45,293 nt of DNA from Cnuella takakiae (lineage in GTDB: Bacteria; Bacteroidota; Bacteroidia; Chitinophagales; Chitinophagaceae): contig NZ_MTFE01000010.1 of assembly GCF_001953305.1 (NCBI RefSeq), positions 5,094,372 through 5,139,664 of the forward strand, written 5' to 3'. The position numbers and the translations under genes were made by a program. Below are positions 25,593 through 36,500 of the stretch, piece by piece (position 1 is the stretch's first letter; every line of letters starts with the position of its first letter). Under the pieces are notes generated by a model. The model saw nothing but the letters and a program-made list of their open reading frames with translations. It made no database searches and was not told where the DNA came from.

Positions 25593-26846
25593 TCAATACC
25601 ATTCGGTGATGAGGGTAGCCTGCATCCAGGGAAGCCGGAAGTGCCGGAAACCCCAGGGCAGGCTGTTGAGTAAAATATCCACGCCCGATTCTTCTACCTG
25701 CAGGGTATAGGTTTCGGTACATACCGCCAGTTGACCCCTTCGTTGCAAAAACGCTTCGCGCAGGCCCTGTACAGAGGTTTGTTTGAGTGCCACCCAGTGT
25801 TCGATCACCGATTGCAAAAGGGCCTCCCCCTCCATTTGGATGTTTTCGGGCAACGACACTTCGGCCAGCACAAAGTCACCGGGCTGTACGCCGCACAGCA
25901 GCTTGGGCAGCAGCAGGGCTTCTTCCCCTTCTTCCGCGGTGCCCGCCGTCAGGTAATGCAGGGCCCGCACCGCCGTTGCCTGCATGGCGGCATCTGCAAA
26001 ACGCTTGTCTTCCACCAGGCCGCAGTGCTCCAGGTAGTGGGCTAAAAACGGCAGCAATAACACCAGGCCGGCGTGGGCGCAGGCCAGGGTGTGGCGGGGC
26101 AGCTCCCCGCCTTCCAACGGCAGGTGCGGCGGAGCCGGTTGCTGCGTATGGCCTGCCTCCAGGGGCTCCGGCAGCCGGTTGGCCCCGCCAGGCAGGAAGG
26201 CCACCAGGGAAGCCAGGTGTTGTAGATCGCCGAGGCGGGTGGCGGCGGCCTCGCACCAGGCCAGCGCCTTTGCCGGCGCTGTTTGCACGGCCTGCCGGAG
26301 CGCCCCGTACAGCGCCGGGGCAGTGGTGAGGGGAAGGCCGAGCCAGCGGTGGAGCCACCACTCCGCCAGCGGCCGATTTGCCTGGAGGATGAGGCGCTGG
26401 AGAAAGGCCACCGACAGCGGTGGATGGGGCACCTGCCAGTCGGCAGCTGTAAAAATTTCTTTGTACCGAAGGAGGTAGGCTTCCAGTTCGCGGGTCGATT
26501 TTATAAAAGCCGATGTTTGGAAACAGCCATAAGCCAGGTAAAAGAGCCATTGCGACAACAAGCCTTGCTGGCTGTTGCGGGAGGTCCGTTGTGGCTGTAC
26601 AGCTGCGGCCAGCTTCTCGCGCCATTCGGCTTCGGTAAGCTCCCAGGGCAAGCCTGCAAGGTTCAGCTCGATCCGCTCGATCAGGATCACTTCATCAGTG
26701 CCTGTGAGGCTGTCGAGGTGGTGGCTGAGCAGGGGCACCAGGGTATGCTGCACCCAGTGCTTGCCCTCGGTTTGCCGCTGCACCGCCTCGGTGTAGGTAG
26801 CGGCGGGCAGCCGTAATCGGATGGTATGTACCGCGTGGCTCGCCAC
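25593..26846 (-). CDS. eCIS tape-measure protein (CIS_TMP, Pvc14-like)
   Basis: A 417-residue protein opening HTIRLRLPAATYTEAVQRQT and ending LNSLPWGFRHFRLPWMQATL. Both ends match the Bacteroidetes contractile-injection tape-measure family, whose C-terminus ends in a similar S.PW....LPWM pattern. The N-terminal segment EVILIERIELNLAGLPW is also typical. Tape measures set tube length from inside the tube. The GTG start overlaps the upstream stop by one base (TAGTG), suggesting translational coupling. At 417 residues it is at the short end for the family, which may mean a short particle; the link is inference. Confidence 0.85.
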   Translation of the reverse strand: MASHAVHTIRLRLPAATYTEAVQRQTEGKHWVQHTLVPLLSHHLDSLTGTDEVILIERIELNLAGLPWELTEAEWREKLAAAVQPQRTSRNSQQGLLSQWLFYLAYGCFQTSAFIKSTRELEAYLLRYKEIFTAADWQVPHPPLSVAFLQRLILQANRPLAEWWLHRWLGLPLTTAPALYGALRQAVQTAPAKALAWCEAAATRLGDLQHLASLVAFLPGGANRLPEPLEAGHTQQPAPPHLPLEGGELPRHTLACAHAGLVLLLPFLAHYLEHCGLVEDKRFADAAMQATAVRALHYLTAGTAEEGEEALLLPKLLCGVQPGDFVLAEVSLPENIQMEGEALLQSVIEHWVALKQTSVQGLREAFLQRRGQLAVCTETYTLQVEESGVDILLNSLPWGFRHFRLPWMQATLITEWY

Positions 26847-29800
26847 TATCGGAAAATGAGTTTGATGGCGTCAACTTCACTATCGCCCAGCATAAAGGCA
26901 AAATACAGTTCGCCGTCAATGCCGGTAGCCCGCAACATCAGCGAAAGCTCGCTACGGAAGGCCATCAGGCCGCGGGCCTGGATGGCCGTGATAGCACGGG
27001 TAAAGGAAAAGAAGGAATTGGGTGTGATCCGGTCGGCTTCCTTGAACAATGTGGCATCCATCAGCACGATGGCGGCCCTGGCATTCTGAAAGTTGGGGAT
27101 ATCAACGCTGCCGCCGTTGCGGAACTGCCCGCCGAGCTGCAGCTGGCCATCAGTGGTGATCTCGGCTTCGCCGATGTTGGTATCGGGGTTCATGTTGATC
27201 ACCGTGCCGTTGAGCGTAACGGACTTTAGCTTTTCCATGCGTTGGTTGGCGGGATAAAATATGCCCACCAGGGTGCGCAGCTTACGGGTGACCTCCAGCG
27301 GGGTGGGGTCCACAAACAAACTGTTGGCCTGTCCGGCTACCACGGTTTCGGTGGTTTGGCGTTCGCCATACGAAATCTTGACGGTGGCCTGCTGGCCGAG
27401 GTTGAGCCGTTCCTTGGTAACAAACGTACCCTGTGCCAGCCCCGCTTTGTCGAGGTTCATCGCCGGGTCGGTCACCTGGATGTCGCGGAGCAGGGTGGGT
27501 ACATAGGCCTGGGTTTTGCCCACCAACTGGATCTGCACGACGCTGCGTTCCACCACGTCTACTTTTTGTTCGTTGTCCCCGTCGGCCAGCACCACGTCAA
27601 ATTCCTGCTCCGCAAAAGCCTCGTCCTGCACCTTTAGCTTGTATACCGTTTTCGGCACGTCGGTCAGGGCCAGCACGCCGGCCTTCGCCACCAGGGCCTT
27701 GTTGTCGGAGGTGGTCACCAGCTTGATATCGCCGGTCACCGGCTTGCCGGTTTGGTTAAAGAACTTCAGGGTGGTAGTGGTCTTTTTCGCCGGTAGCGGC
27801 CGGAGTTGCACGTCAAAGGTCACCGGCTTGTTGGTGACAGCCACATCCTGCTCAAAGGCTTCGTAGCCTTCCACGCGGCACACCAGTTTTACCGTGGTGT
27901 TTTCGCCCACCAGCGCATTGTAAAAGCCCTGCTTATCGGTGAGCACGGTAGCGCCGCCCACCAGCAGGCTTGTTTCTACCGGCTTGCCGGTTACATCCCG
28001 TACGGTTCCGCTGAGGGTGAGGGTTTTGTTTTCCACCAGCGTGTACTGAATGGGCCGCAGGTGCGAGGAAAGCAGGTAAGGCAGGTAGAAGTCGGCGGCC
28101 ACCAGGTTGGCGGCATCGTACACCATGATGTAGGTACCGCCACGCGGCACCCCGCAGCCATGCGAAAGGCCCGGGTGGAGCCTGACAAAACGCTCCAGCA
28201 GGTTTTCCACGCCCAGCCCCCCATTGCGTTTTTTGTTCTCAGCATCCAGCTGAATGATCTTCACCCAGTCGTCGTCGAAGCGGATGCGGTCGGCGGCGGC
28301 CATCATCTCGGTCTTGCCTACTTCCAGCAGGTATTCGTCTTCCTTAACCGGATCGGTGGTGACCTTTTTCAGGTAATCGGCCAGCGCTGCAGCGGTGCGG
28401 AGCAGCTCGTCGTCGAGGTTGGCCCTGTACTTTTCCACGTCCAGTTCCAAAAAGTTTTCGGCCAGGTATTCATCCTGCAGTTTGAGGGAAGCGTAGAGCT
28501 GGAGCACCAGCAGGAACAGCGGGGGCTGGCCTTCACGGCCCTTGAGGCCCTTGGCTACCAGCAGCAGGTGGGTATAAAAGCTGGCATCGGTGGTGTTCTT
28601 GAACTTGTCGCTGTTGCGGATACCGGTGACCAGGTTGCCCAGGGTATTGAAAAAGAAAACGGTAAAGTCAAACAGAAAAAGGGGCTGGATAAACTGGAAG
28701 GCCTGGGCCGTTGTTTTTTGCCCGGTGATGTTGATGCTTTCCATCTTTGCCATGGAGGCCGAAGCCGTTTTCTGGCTAACCATGGCCATTTCCAGTTCCT
28801 GGTATTTGGCCTCGGTGGTCACCGCTGCCGCCTTTACATTATTGGTAATGTTGCTGGCCATGATAGCCGTGGGCAGGGCCAGGTCGAGCTTGGCCACCAG
28901 GCCCAGATTAAGTCCTTTGATAAAGGTAAAGTACGATTCTTCCAGCGCCCGGGTGAGCAGCGTCTGGATCTGGTTATACTTCTCGCTTTTGATCTGCAGG
29001 GCCGCCAGGTAAGCTACGTTCAGGCCCACCTGCTTGAGCGCTTCGGCCCGCACCACCTGGTACATGCTTTCGATGTCTTCGTTGATGGAGAAGTTGAACG
29101 AATGGCTGAAGGGGGCTTTTTCGTTGAGCCGGAGCATCAGCACTTCAAAAGGCAACCCGTGTATTTTGCGCAACTGGAACACGCCATTCAGCGCGGTGAG
29201 CGCCGCCTGGCCATACACGCCCTCAATGCGGAAAAAGGAATGGTCGCCCTGGAAGGCGGAGGGCAGGCTGGCATACGGTGTTTGCGCGGAAGCCACGCTG
29301 CCTTCGGCGGTGGTGCTGTAGGAGGTGACGTATTTACCGAGGCCCGGGTGCAACGACCAGGACCGCCAATGTTTTGCTGCCGAAGCCTTCAGGTAATAAG
29401 GGATCGCCTGTTGTGAAAGTGGTCCGTAGAGGCTCCCGCCAGGGGTAATGCGCAGGTCTTTGCTGAGGGTGAGCACAGCGTTTTCAAAGGCCGTTCCCAG
29501 CGCCTGGAGGCGGTTGAAAAAGACGGTCAGTTGCCTGCTGAGCTCTGCCTGTTCGGCCCCGGGCAGCCTGGCCTGGAACCCATGGCGGTACACGGAGTAG
29601 GCCACCGGCACCGGCTCGTCGAAGTCGGGGTTGTCGGTATCCACAAGGCCTAGCAACACGTGGTTGGGAAAGCCGGCCTCACCGGTGAAACACCGGGCCC
29701 GGAGCCCTTGTGCCGTGGCCTGCAGTTCAGTGTAAGCCCGGGTAAAACACCAGAGGTAATCGTACACCACTTCGTAGAGGGCCACCCCGGTGGCCTTGCC

Positions 29801-30706
29801 CTCGGCCACACCGGTCGCTTTAACCGCTTCCACCAGCGGGGTTACCACGGCTACCTCGGCTGCGCTTCCGCCGCAGTAGGCCCGCAGGTTGCGCAGGGCT
29901 GCTTCAAGGGCGGCCTTGTTGGCAAGGAGCACAGTCAGAAAATCCTGGATACAGCGGGTATAGGCCGCAATCAGCAGCTTTTCGTCGAAGGTGGCATTGG
30001 CGGCATTGTTGGAAAAAACGGGTTTCAGGATGGTGACGTTGGGCAGGTGCAGCCAGGGAAAGGCCAGTTGGCTCAGGGCGGTTTCGGTGGGAATGGCCAG
30101 GCCAAATTCCTTCCCCAACAGCCGGAGGGCATCGTCCTTGCTCACCAGCAGCACCTTGGGACTAAAAACGTATTTTTTGCCGCGCTCCTGGCAGTTATCG
30201 CCTTCGCAGTCCTTCAATTCTTTCTGGATGATCTCGGCAAACAGCAGGGCTACTTTTCCCTTGGCCGTGGCGCCATCGAGCGCCGGGGCTTCGTTGGCCG
30301 TATCTTCAAACAGTTCCAGCACCTCACCGGTGAAACCGGGAAAATAAAGGGAGGCGCCCGCTACCGATTTGGTATAGTTCTCGTCAACGGCACTTAAATC
30401 CGAGAGGTAGTGAAAGGCCAGTTTTTCGGCTGCCTTCTGGCTGTACTTTTTGGCTTTCGTAAAGGTGGTATAGGCAGCGCCTTCCTTTGCCACCGTGAGC
30501 AGGTGGCCGGCACTGGTGAGGGCCACGCCATTGCTTACCTGAATGCTGTTACCGGACAACCGCACGGCAAGGCCGCCCACCACGCCGGCACCCACCAGCA
30601 TCCGCCGCGAGAGGCGGTTCTGCTGATCGAGGTAGGAGGACAGCCAGTTCAGCTCGTCGCTGGTGAGCACCTGCCGCGATTCAAATTCAGGAAGTATGTT
30701 CATCAT
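26846..30706 (-). CDS. Large eCIS protein of unknown role in the fibre slot
   Basis: A 1286-residue protein with no signal peptide. It opens ILPEFESRQVLTSDELNWLS. A small cysteine cluster CEGDNCQERG lies near residue 173. A long helical part follows, then GGTYIMVYDAANLVAADFYL near 859. From about 895 there are two Ig-like carboxypeptidase-regulatory domains (SGTVRDVTGKPVETSLLVGG, then FFNQTGKPVTGDIKLV) and a beta-rich C-terminus. I recall related proteins in other Bacteroidetes eCIS loci. Its position between the Pvc12-like wedge and the tape measure equals that of the Pvc13 fibre, but no fibre-like repeats are visible. It may be an outer baseplate or receptor-contact protein. Confidence 0.7.
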   Translation of the reverse strand: MMNILPEFESRQVLTSDELNWLSSYLDQQNRLSRRMLVGAGVVGGLAVRLSGNSIQVSNGVALTSAGHLLTVAKEGAAYTTFTKAKKYSQKAAEKLAFHYLSDLSAVDENYTKSVAGASLYFPGFTGEVLELFEDTANEAPALDGATAKGKVALLFAEIIQKELKDCEGDNCQERGKKYVFSPKVLLVSKDDALRLLGKEFGLAIPTETALSQLAFPWLHLPNVTILKPVFSNNAANATFDEKLLIAAYTRCIQDFLTVLLANKAALEAALRNLRAYCGGSAAEVAVVTPLVEAVKATGVAEGKATGVALYEVVYDYLWCFTRAYTELQATAQGLRARCFTGEAGFPNHVLLGLVDTDNPDFDEPVPVAYSVYRHGFQARLPGAEQAELSRQLTVFFNRLQALGTAFENAVLTLSKDLRITPGGSLYGPLSQQAIPYYLKASAAKHWRSWSLHPGLGKYVTSYSTTAEGSVASAQTPYASLPSAFQGDHSFFRIEGVYGQAALTALNGVFQLRKIHGLPFEVLMLRLNEKAPFSHSFNFSINEDIESMYQVVRAEALKQVGLNVAYLAALQIKSEKYNQIQTLLTRALEESYFTFIKGLNLGLVAKLDLALPTAIMASNITNNVKAAAVTTEAKYQELEMAMVSQKTASASMAKMESINITGQKTTAQAFQFIQPLFLFDFTVFFFNTLGNLVTGIRNSDKFKNTTDASFYTHLLLVAKGLKGREGQPPLFLLVLQLYASLKLQDEYLAENFLELDVEKYRANLDDELLRTAAALADYLKKVTTDPVKEDEYLLEVGKTEMMAAADRIRFDDDWVKIIQLDAENKKRNGGLGVENLLERFVRLHPGLSHGCGVPRGGTYIMVYDAANLVAADFYLPYLLSSHLRPIQYTLVENKTLTLSGTVRDVTGKPVETSLLVGGATVLTDKQGFYNALVGENTTVKLVCRVEGYEAFEQDVAVTNKPVTFDVQLRPLPAKKTTTTLKFFNQTGKPVTGDIKLVTTSDNKALVAKAGVLALTDVPKTVYKLKVQDEAFAEQEFDVVLADGDNEQKVDVVERSVVQIQLVGKTQAYVPTLLRDIQVTDPAMNLDKAGLAQGTFVTKERLNLGQQATVKISYGERQTTETVVAGQANSLFVDPTPLEVTRKLRTLVGIFYPANQRMEKLKSVTLNGTVINMNPDTNIGEAEITTDGQLQLGGQFRNGGSVDIPNFQNARAAIVLMDATLFKEADRITPNSFFSFTRAITAIQARGLMAFRSELSLMLRATGIDGELYFAFMLGDSEVDAIKLIFR

Positions 30707-30724
30707 AACGCATGAGTTTAATGG

Positions 30725-33517
30725 TTATCCTAAAAAGGTTTGGTCTAAGAACACCCGCGTATTGTTTTCCTCCCCTTCGTCTTCGCAGCCGTGCAGGGTG
30801 GCGGGGAAGAACTGGCTGCGCTGGGCCTTGAGCACCTGCACCAGCGCATTTTGCTTTTTGAGATAAGCCAGCAGGCTGTTGTTGTAGGTGGCCGCATCGC
30901 GCTGCACCAGGGTGTACCGGGCGGCCCACCACTCTCCCACCGCGGTTTCGTAAGCGGTCATACTGTCTTCCGACAGCCAGCAGATCCGGAGCAGCACCCC
31001 CACTGGCGTTTCCCTTCGGATCAGGCGTTCGGCAAAATCGCGGTAGTGCACATCGGCGTATACCGGCAGCCAGGCCGGCAGCACCACCGAGGCAATAAAC
31101 GAATGGGGGTCTTCGCCACCGCAAGCGGTGCAGTCGTCGTCGGTACAGATGCCCAGGAGATCCGCGCTGCTACCGGCCGCTTTCAATTGCGCCAGCACTT
31201 CGTTGTTCAGCGTTGGCATCCGCAGGAGGAGGTGCTCCAGCACATGGAAGTAGCCCCGCTCGGCCTTGTCGGTTTTGGCCAGGTCGGCCACGCCCCGGCG
31301 GCGGCCACCGGTCACCAGCTCACAGCCCAGGAGGCGGCTCAGCCGGTCTTCGTAGCCCGAAGGCGGCACTTTGCCGTATTCCGGGCCGGCAAGCAGGTTG
31401 ACTGCCGCACCCCGATTGGCGCTGATGGAGATATAATTGGCCAGAAACCGCTGCTTGAGCGTGATCAGCGAATTGTAATATTCCGTTTCGCTGAGGTTAA
31501 GGTTATCGGTGGCGAGGAAAAAATGGTTGTCGATGTCCTGCAGGTTTTCGGCAAAGCGCGACAGCAGGTAGTCGAGGCTGTCGTTCCTTTTTTTGACAAA
31601 GGCCTCCGGCGATTCCACTACGGTTTGCCAGCGGCTGTCGCCGGCTGCGCCCAGCAGGTAAGGCCGTCGCCAGCTATTGCCGGCGCTTTGGTAATTGAGG
31701 TGCGTTACCGTGGACCACGACAGGCTGTCGCGGAGGTGGTGCAGGTCGGTGAGGAAGTTGGCGATGAGCTGGTCGAACAGGAGCAGGTAGCCTTCGAGTT
31801 GCTTGGAGGCGTAGAGCTCCGGCTTGTCAAGAAAGGCATCCGGCAGGTTTTTGCCGATGCGGTAGGTCGCCGGGAATTCATCGGCCAGCGAATAATGCAG
31901 TGCCAGTTGCCGGTAGGTCTGGTTGAAGTTAGGGAACGGCACGGCGGCAGTACGGGACTTTTGCGCCGCCGTCTGCAAAAAGCCCAGCTTCAGGATGCTC
32001 TCCCGGAAGTTGGGGGTCAGCGGCAGGTTGTTCTTGTAAAACAGCAGCTTGCTCTTGCGTTTGTTGAGCACCGGTTTGAAACCATTGGGCACTGCCACCA
32101 CCCATTTGTCGTGGGCCACCGTATGGCCGTTGCCGTCGGTGAGAACAAGCGACACGTTTCGGCAGTTCTGCAGGCCGTCGATTTCGTACATCGCATTGAT
32201 CACATCCGAGAGGTGGATGGTAAACTGCTGAAAGGAGTTCTCGCCCATCTCCGCTTCCAGCACAAAGCCATGCGCCAGCAGGGGGCCTTCCAGCGCTGCT
32301 TCCAGCGGGATGCCTTTGGCGGCCAGTTCGTCGATGGTATAAAAGGGGATCGTAGGCGAAATGTATTGCTCCAGGCGGTAAAAGATCTCGGCCTGCACCT
32401 GCTCGATGTCGGCGCCGGGGGTCACGTCGATGTCGGCACAAACCCGGAAGTCCATGGTGGGTATGGCCGCGATCTGCGGCAGGTAATCTTCGCACAGGTT
32501 GCGGTACCGGTGTAGCGCCTGCCGCACGTCGGCATAGGCCTGTGCCAGGGCCTCGATTTTGTCAAAGACGGCGCTGAAAAACCGGAAGTCGTTTTTTGAT
32601 AGGAGCACCTTCAGGTCTTTCCCAGAAATGCCTTTGCGGTTTTCGAGGTAAGGTTGGAAGCGTACGTCCTTGAAGGTAAACAGCACGGTGCCGTTCACCA
32701 GCACCGGCAGGTCGTAGTACCATTCGGACAACACCCTATCATCCAGCTTGCCGTCGTTGTTGTTGAACTGGTTGCGCGGCGAGGTAACAAACTGCAGCGT
32801 CAGGCTGGCCGGGTCGGCATGGTAGGCCGTTGCCAGTTGTTGCAATATCCGCGGGTTGTTGGCTAGGGCCGTCCAGTTGCCGATGTCGTAAAAGATATCG
32901 CCAAAAAACTCTTTTTCATACACCCCTTCAAAGCCTTCGCCGCTGTCGATGGCACCCAGCAGGGGCTGGGGCTCAAACTCGATGTGCACGGCGTAGAGGC
33001 CGTGCAGGAAAACCGGCTGGCTGCCGAGCAGCGCCGTTTTTTGCGTGGGCGAAAGGGGCAGGCCGGCCACTTCGTGGGCCAGAACCAGGCGGCCACCATC
33101 GGTGTACACGTACATCGGCTCGTAGTCGAGTTGGATGCTCGTGTGGCTGGTTGTGACCGGTGTGATCCAGGCGTTTTTCACCAGCGGCAGGTCGATCAGC
33201 ACCTTCCGGAAATCGTTGATGGTCACCGGGTGGCAGGGCAGGATCTCGGTGGGTGTATAAAAGGCCTCGCGGGGCAGGTTGCCCTTTTCGTCGGTGAGCA
33301 GGTCGGCCACCGGGAAGTTCATCCGGTAGCCTACGTCGGAAAGGGCATAACACAGGGCCTCCAGGATGGTGATGCCCGGGTCGTGGATGTTGTGGTCCGT
33401 CCAGGTGGCGGCGGTCGTTTGCTGGATATAATTGAGGGCCCGTTCGCGTAGCAACGCAAAATTCTCCAACAGTGGCGGCAGGGCCTTCGCGTCGATATGT
33501 TCCGGATTATTGGCCAT
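30725..33517 (-). CDS. eCIS baseplate wedge protein (Pvc12-like)
   Basis: A protein of about 930 residues from the ATG at 33517, which overlaps the previous gene by 11 bases. The N-terminal LNYIQQTTAATWTDHNIHDP and GITILEALCYALSDVGYRMN are diagnostic of the Bacteroidetes Pvc12/gp6-like baseplate family. Near residue 800 a cysteine motif CTDDDCTACGGEDPHSF probably binds a metal or bridges subunits; this also occurs in relatives. The protein forms the wedge ring around the hub. Six or more copies per particle are expected from Afp and PVC structures. Confidence 0.85.
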   Translation of the reverse strand: MANNPEHIDAKALPPLLENFALLRERALNYIQQTTAATWTDHNIHDPGITILEALCYALSDVGYRMNFPVADLLTDEKGNLPREAFYTPTEILPCHPVTINDFRKVLIDLPLVKNAWITPVTTSHTSIQLDYEPMYVYTDGGRLVLAHEVAGLPLSPTQKTALLGSQPVFLHGLYAVHIEFEPQPLLGAIDSGEGFEGVYEKEFFGDIFYDIGNWTALANNPRILQQLATAYHADPASLTLQFVTSPRNQFNNNDGKLDDRVLSEWYYDLPVLVNGTVLFTFKDVRFQPYLENRKGISGKDLKVLLSKNDFRFFSAVFDKIEALAQAYADVRQALHRYRNLCEDYLPQIAAIPTMDFRVCADIDVTPGADIEQVQAEIFYRLEQYISPTIPFYTIDELAAKGIPLEAALEGPLLAHGFVLEAEMGENSFQQFTIHLSDVINAMYEIDGLQNCRNVSLVLTDGNGHTVAHDKWVVAVPNGFKPVLNKRKSKLLFYKNNLPLTPNFRESILKLGFLQTAAQKSRTAAVPFPNFNQTYRQLALHYSLADEFPATYRIGKNLPDAFLDKPELYASKQLEGYLLLFDQLIANFLTDLHHLRDSLSWSTVTHLNYQSAGNSWRRPYLLGAAGDSRWQTVVESPEAFVKKRNDSLDYLLSRFAENLQDIDNHFFLATDNLNLSETEYYNSLITLKQRFLANYISISANRGAAVNLLAGPEYGKVPPSGYEDRLSRLLGCELVTGGRRRGVADLAKTDKAERGYFHVLEHLLLRMPTLNNEVLAQLKAAGSSADLLGICTDDDCTACGGEDPHSFIASVVLPAWLPVYADVHYRDFAERLIRRETPVGVLLRICWLSEDSMTAYETAVGEWWAARYTLVQRDAATYNNSLLAYLKKQNALVQVLKAQRSQFFPATLHGCEDEGEENNTRVFLDQTFLG

Positions 33518-36500
33518 TGGCAAAAACCGTCAGCGTATGCTCGGCAGCAGTGGTTAACAAATGAATTTGGCTCGAGGTGAGGATTTCGTCGGCCACCTCC
33601 TGGCCGTTCCGGAACACCCGCAGCCCCTTGATGTGGTGCACGTAGGGCAGCTCGTCGATATAGTCGACCAGGGTGGCCAGAAAAATACGGGTTTGCAGGG
33701 GCGGCGTGTCTGTGCGGGTAAAAGCCCAGGGCGAAAAAAACCATTGCAGATCGGTATTGAGCTGCTGCCGGTAGTAGAGCAGGTCCTGCACGTCGGGGGC
33801 CAACACGGCATCAAGCTGCACCGAAACCACGTCCCAAAATGCATTCACCACCTGGAACTGAAGAAAGGGCGAGCTTTTTTGCCGCAGCCAGTCTTCGATG
33901 GCCTTTAATTTGGAAAGGGTGATGGCCGGCTGAAAATTGGGGCTTTGCTCGTTGACCACGTAAAACGGGATGACGGAGATCACCGTATGGGCGGGCCGCG
34001 CCAGCAGCGTGGTGCTTTCTTCGTCGTAAAACGCATGGTTCAGGCACCGCACCTTGTACATCGCCGGAAATTTCTCCAGCACGAGCTGCTCCAGGTCCCA
34101 CTGGTTGATGCCGCGCCGCTTGTGCCGCAAGCGCTGGCTGCTCCGCCAGAAGTAATGGGCTTCGGTTTCTTTTTCCCGCCCATTGAACGAAGGGGTTTCC
34201 TGCGTAACGGTTTTTACCGCCGCGGTTTTGGGGAACAACTGCTCCACGGTGCCGGGCGCTACGCTGGCTTTTGTTTCGGTATTGCTTTCATCCAGCACCC
34301 GCTCCACGGCCACGCCGTTGGTGTACACGCCGCGGATGTTGGCTACTACGTCGTAGTGTTTGTCGCAGCGGGCCACCAGCCAGTAGAGGCCCTCCCCTTC
34401 CACCAGGGTATTGTTGGTGGTGGCGGTGTCGGGGAGCATCACCTGCACCAAGCCCGATTGCAAAAAGTTCTGGGTGGTATCAATCACCCGCGACGGGTCG
34501 AGTGCTTCAAAGCTGTTGTCGGCGATGGTATACCACTTAATGGTGGCGTCGTCCCCCGATTGGGCGGCGGTTTCTTCGGCCATGTTGAAGAGGAGGCTGA
34601 CTGTTTGCCCGGGCTGGATGCCACGCAGGCCGATATAAAAATCGGCAACAAAATCGGCGTAGCCCAGCACGGCGTAATCGGGCAGCAAGGTGAGCCCAGT
34701 TGCTTTGTTTACGGCCCGCTCGCCAAAGGGATAGAGGTGCGCCGTGCGGTTGTTGCGGTGGATCACCGGGATGCGGATGCGGTATTGCTGGTGCCGTTGG
34801 TGGAGCTCGATCTTTTGCTGTGCCTTACTGGCGGTGGCCAGGTACAGGGAGCGCACAATCCTCGGCCGCTGGAGCAACTCTTCGGTAAACTGTGGGGCAC
34901 CGCTGTTTTCTTTTTCGTAGGCCACTTCCTGCAGGTCGGCGGTGAGTGACACTTCCTTTACCAGCAGCACCCGCGGCAGCATGGTTTCTACGGTAGTGTT
35001 ACCACCGGTGCTGCTGTGGGTAGCGGTGACGGTGTAGGTTTGATCGGCTTCCAGCTCCACTTTTACGCTGGAGCGGCTTCCGTTGGCCACATCGTTGAGG
35101 GTGCTGGTGGCTGAGTTTGCCGGCAGGGTTCGGGCAACATCCTGCACCGACACCGCCACCGAAGCCTTGAGCTTTTCGGCCCACTGGATGGTGAGGTCGA
35201 TGGTGGCCGCATAGCGGATAAAGGGGTGGTATAACCGGAACGAAGTGCCGGCAAGCGACTGCGTGCCAAAGGCAGGGAACGAGGCACTGCCAGGGAGGAG
35301 CCCCGCCGATGTGCGGACGCCGGTAGGGTTAAAGGTTTGCTGCGGTAATTCAATGGCGATCCTTGCCAGCTCGGCTTGGAGCAGGAAGCCGTAAAACAGC
35401 ACATAGGGATTGTTGGCAGCGGCGTCGCGCTGGGGCGATACCCACCGGACCCGCACATTGAGGCCGGTGCGCACTTTTTCTTTCAGGTCTTTAGAAAGCG
35501 TGGCGGTGATTTTGAGATCGGTTTCCGAAAGGGTCACCGCACTGACGGTGAGAGCTTCTTCGGTGCCCGTTTCAAGCACAAGCGCCACCCTTGCGCTTTC
35601 GGCCAGACCCGTGGTAGCCGGCGGGGCACTGCCAAAACGAAAAATGAGGGCGATACTTGTGTCTTTTTTCTCCACGGCGGCCAGCAGCTTGCTTTCGATG
35701 GCCATCCCGGTATAGGATTCGGCCAGGTCGTTAAAGGGCATCCACGCATTGTTCACCTGCCATTCAGGACTAGCCGCATCCCCGGTCGCGGCTACCGAAA
35801 ACAGGCCGTTGCCCTGCCGCAGCAAAACGGTGGAGCGGAACGCGGCAATGGTGGCGCCGTTGAGCACCACGTCATTTACCGCCCGGTAGTACAGGGGCTT
35901 GTTCTCGCTGTTTTTGCCGGCCTTGAAGCGGGTATCCCGCGCCAGGAAGTACTGGCTCACGTTCTTGGCCAGTTCCAGGTGCACATAGGCCGTATCGGGC
36001 CGCTCCGGCTCTTCCTTTAACTGGAGCACGTAGCGAAATACAAAATCGGTATGGGCCGGGATCAGCTGGTTAAACCGGGCATCGTACAGCCGCAACAGAC
36101 GGGCAAAGGCCAGCAGCAGGCCCACGTGGGGCTGGTGCGTGGGGGTGCTTTCGCTCAGGTCGCGCAGCTTGCCCAAGGCCCATTGCGTAAAGGTCTGGAG
36201 TACCCGCAGCAGGCCGCGGAACAGGGTGTAGGCATATTCGTTGGCCGCTTTCAGCTGGTCGTAGGCATTGCTGTACACCGCCAGCACCGGGGTGCCGGCC
36301 AGGTTGGTGGGATTGTAATAGTTGTTGAGCGCACCAGTAGTGTCGTCTTCCACAGGCTCAAACCGGAGATCGGCCAGTGGCGCCACGGCTTTGCGGCTGG
36401 CCGGGGCTACCAGCGGGGAGCCCCCGGCCAGGCATTCGGTGAGCAGCGCCCGGTAGGCGACAAACAACTGCCCAACGGCATTGCTTCTGAGCATGGCCAG

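Noticed and set aside
23416-25710. A 764-codon open frame on the plus strand opposite the effector
   Set aside because: It mirrors the high third-position GC of the effector gene, shows low-complexity Gly/Val/His composition and no family motif. Similar antisense frames lie opposite the 1286-residue protein (27806-29416) and the Pvc12-like gene (30791-32515).
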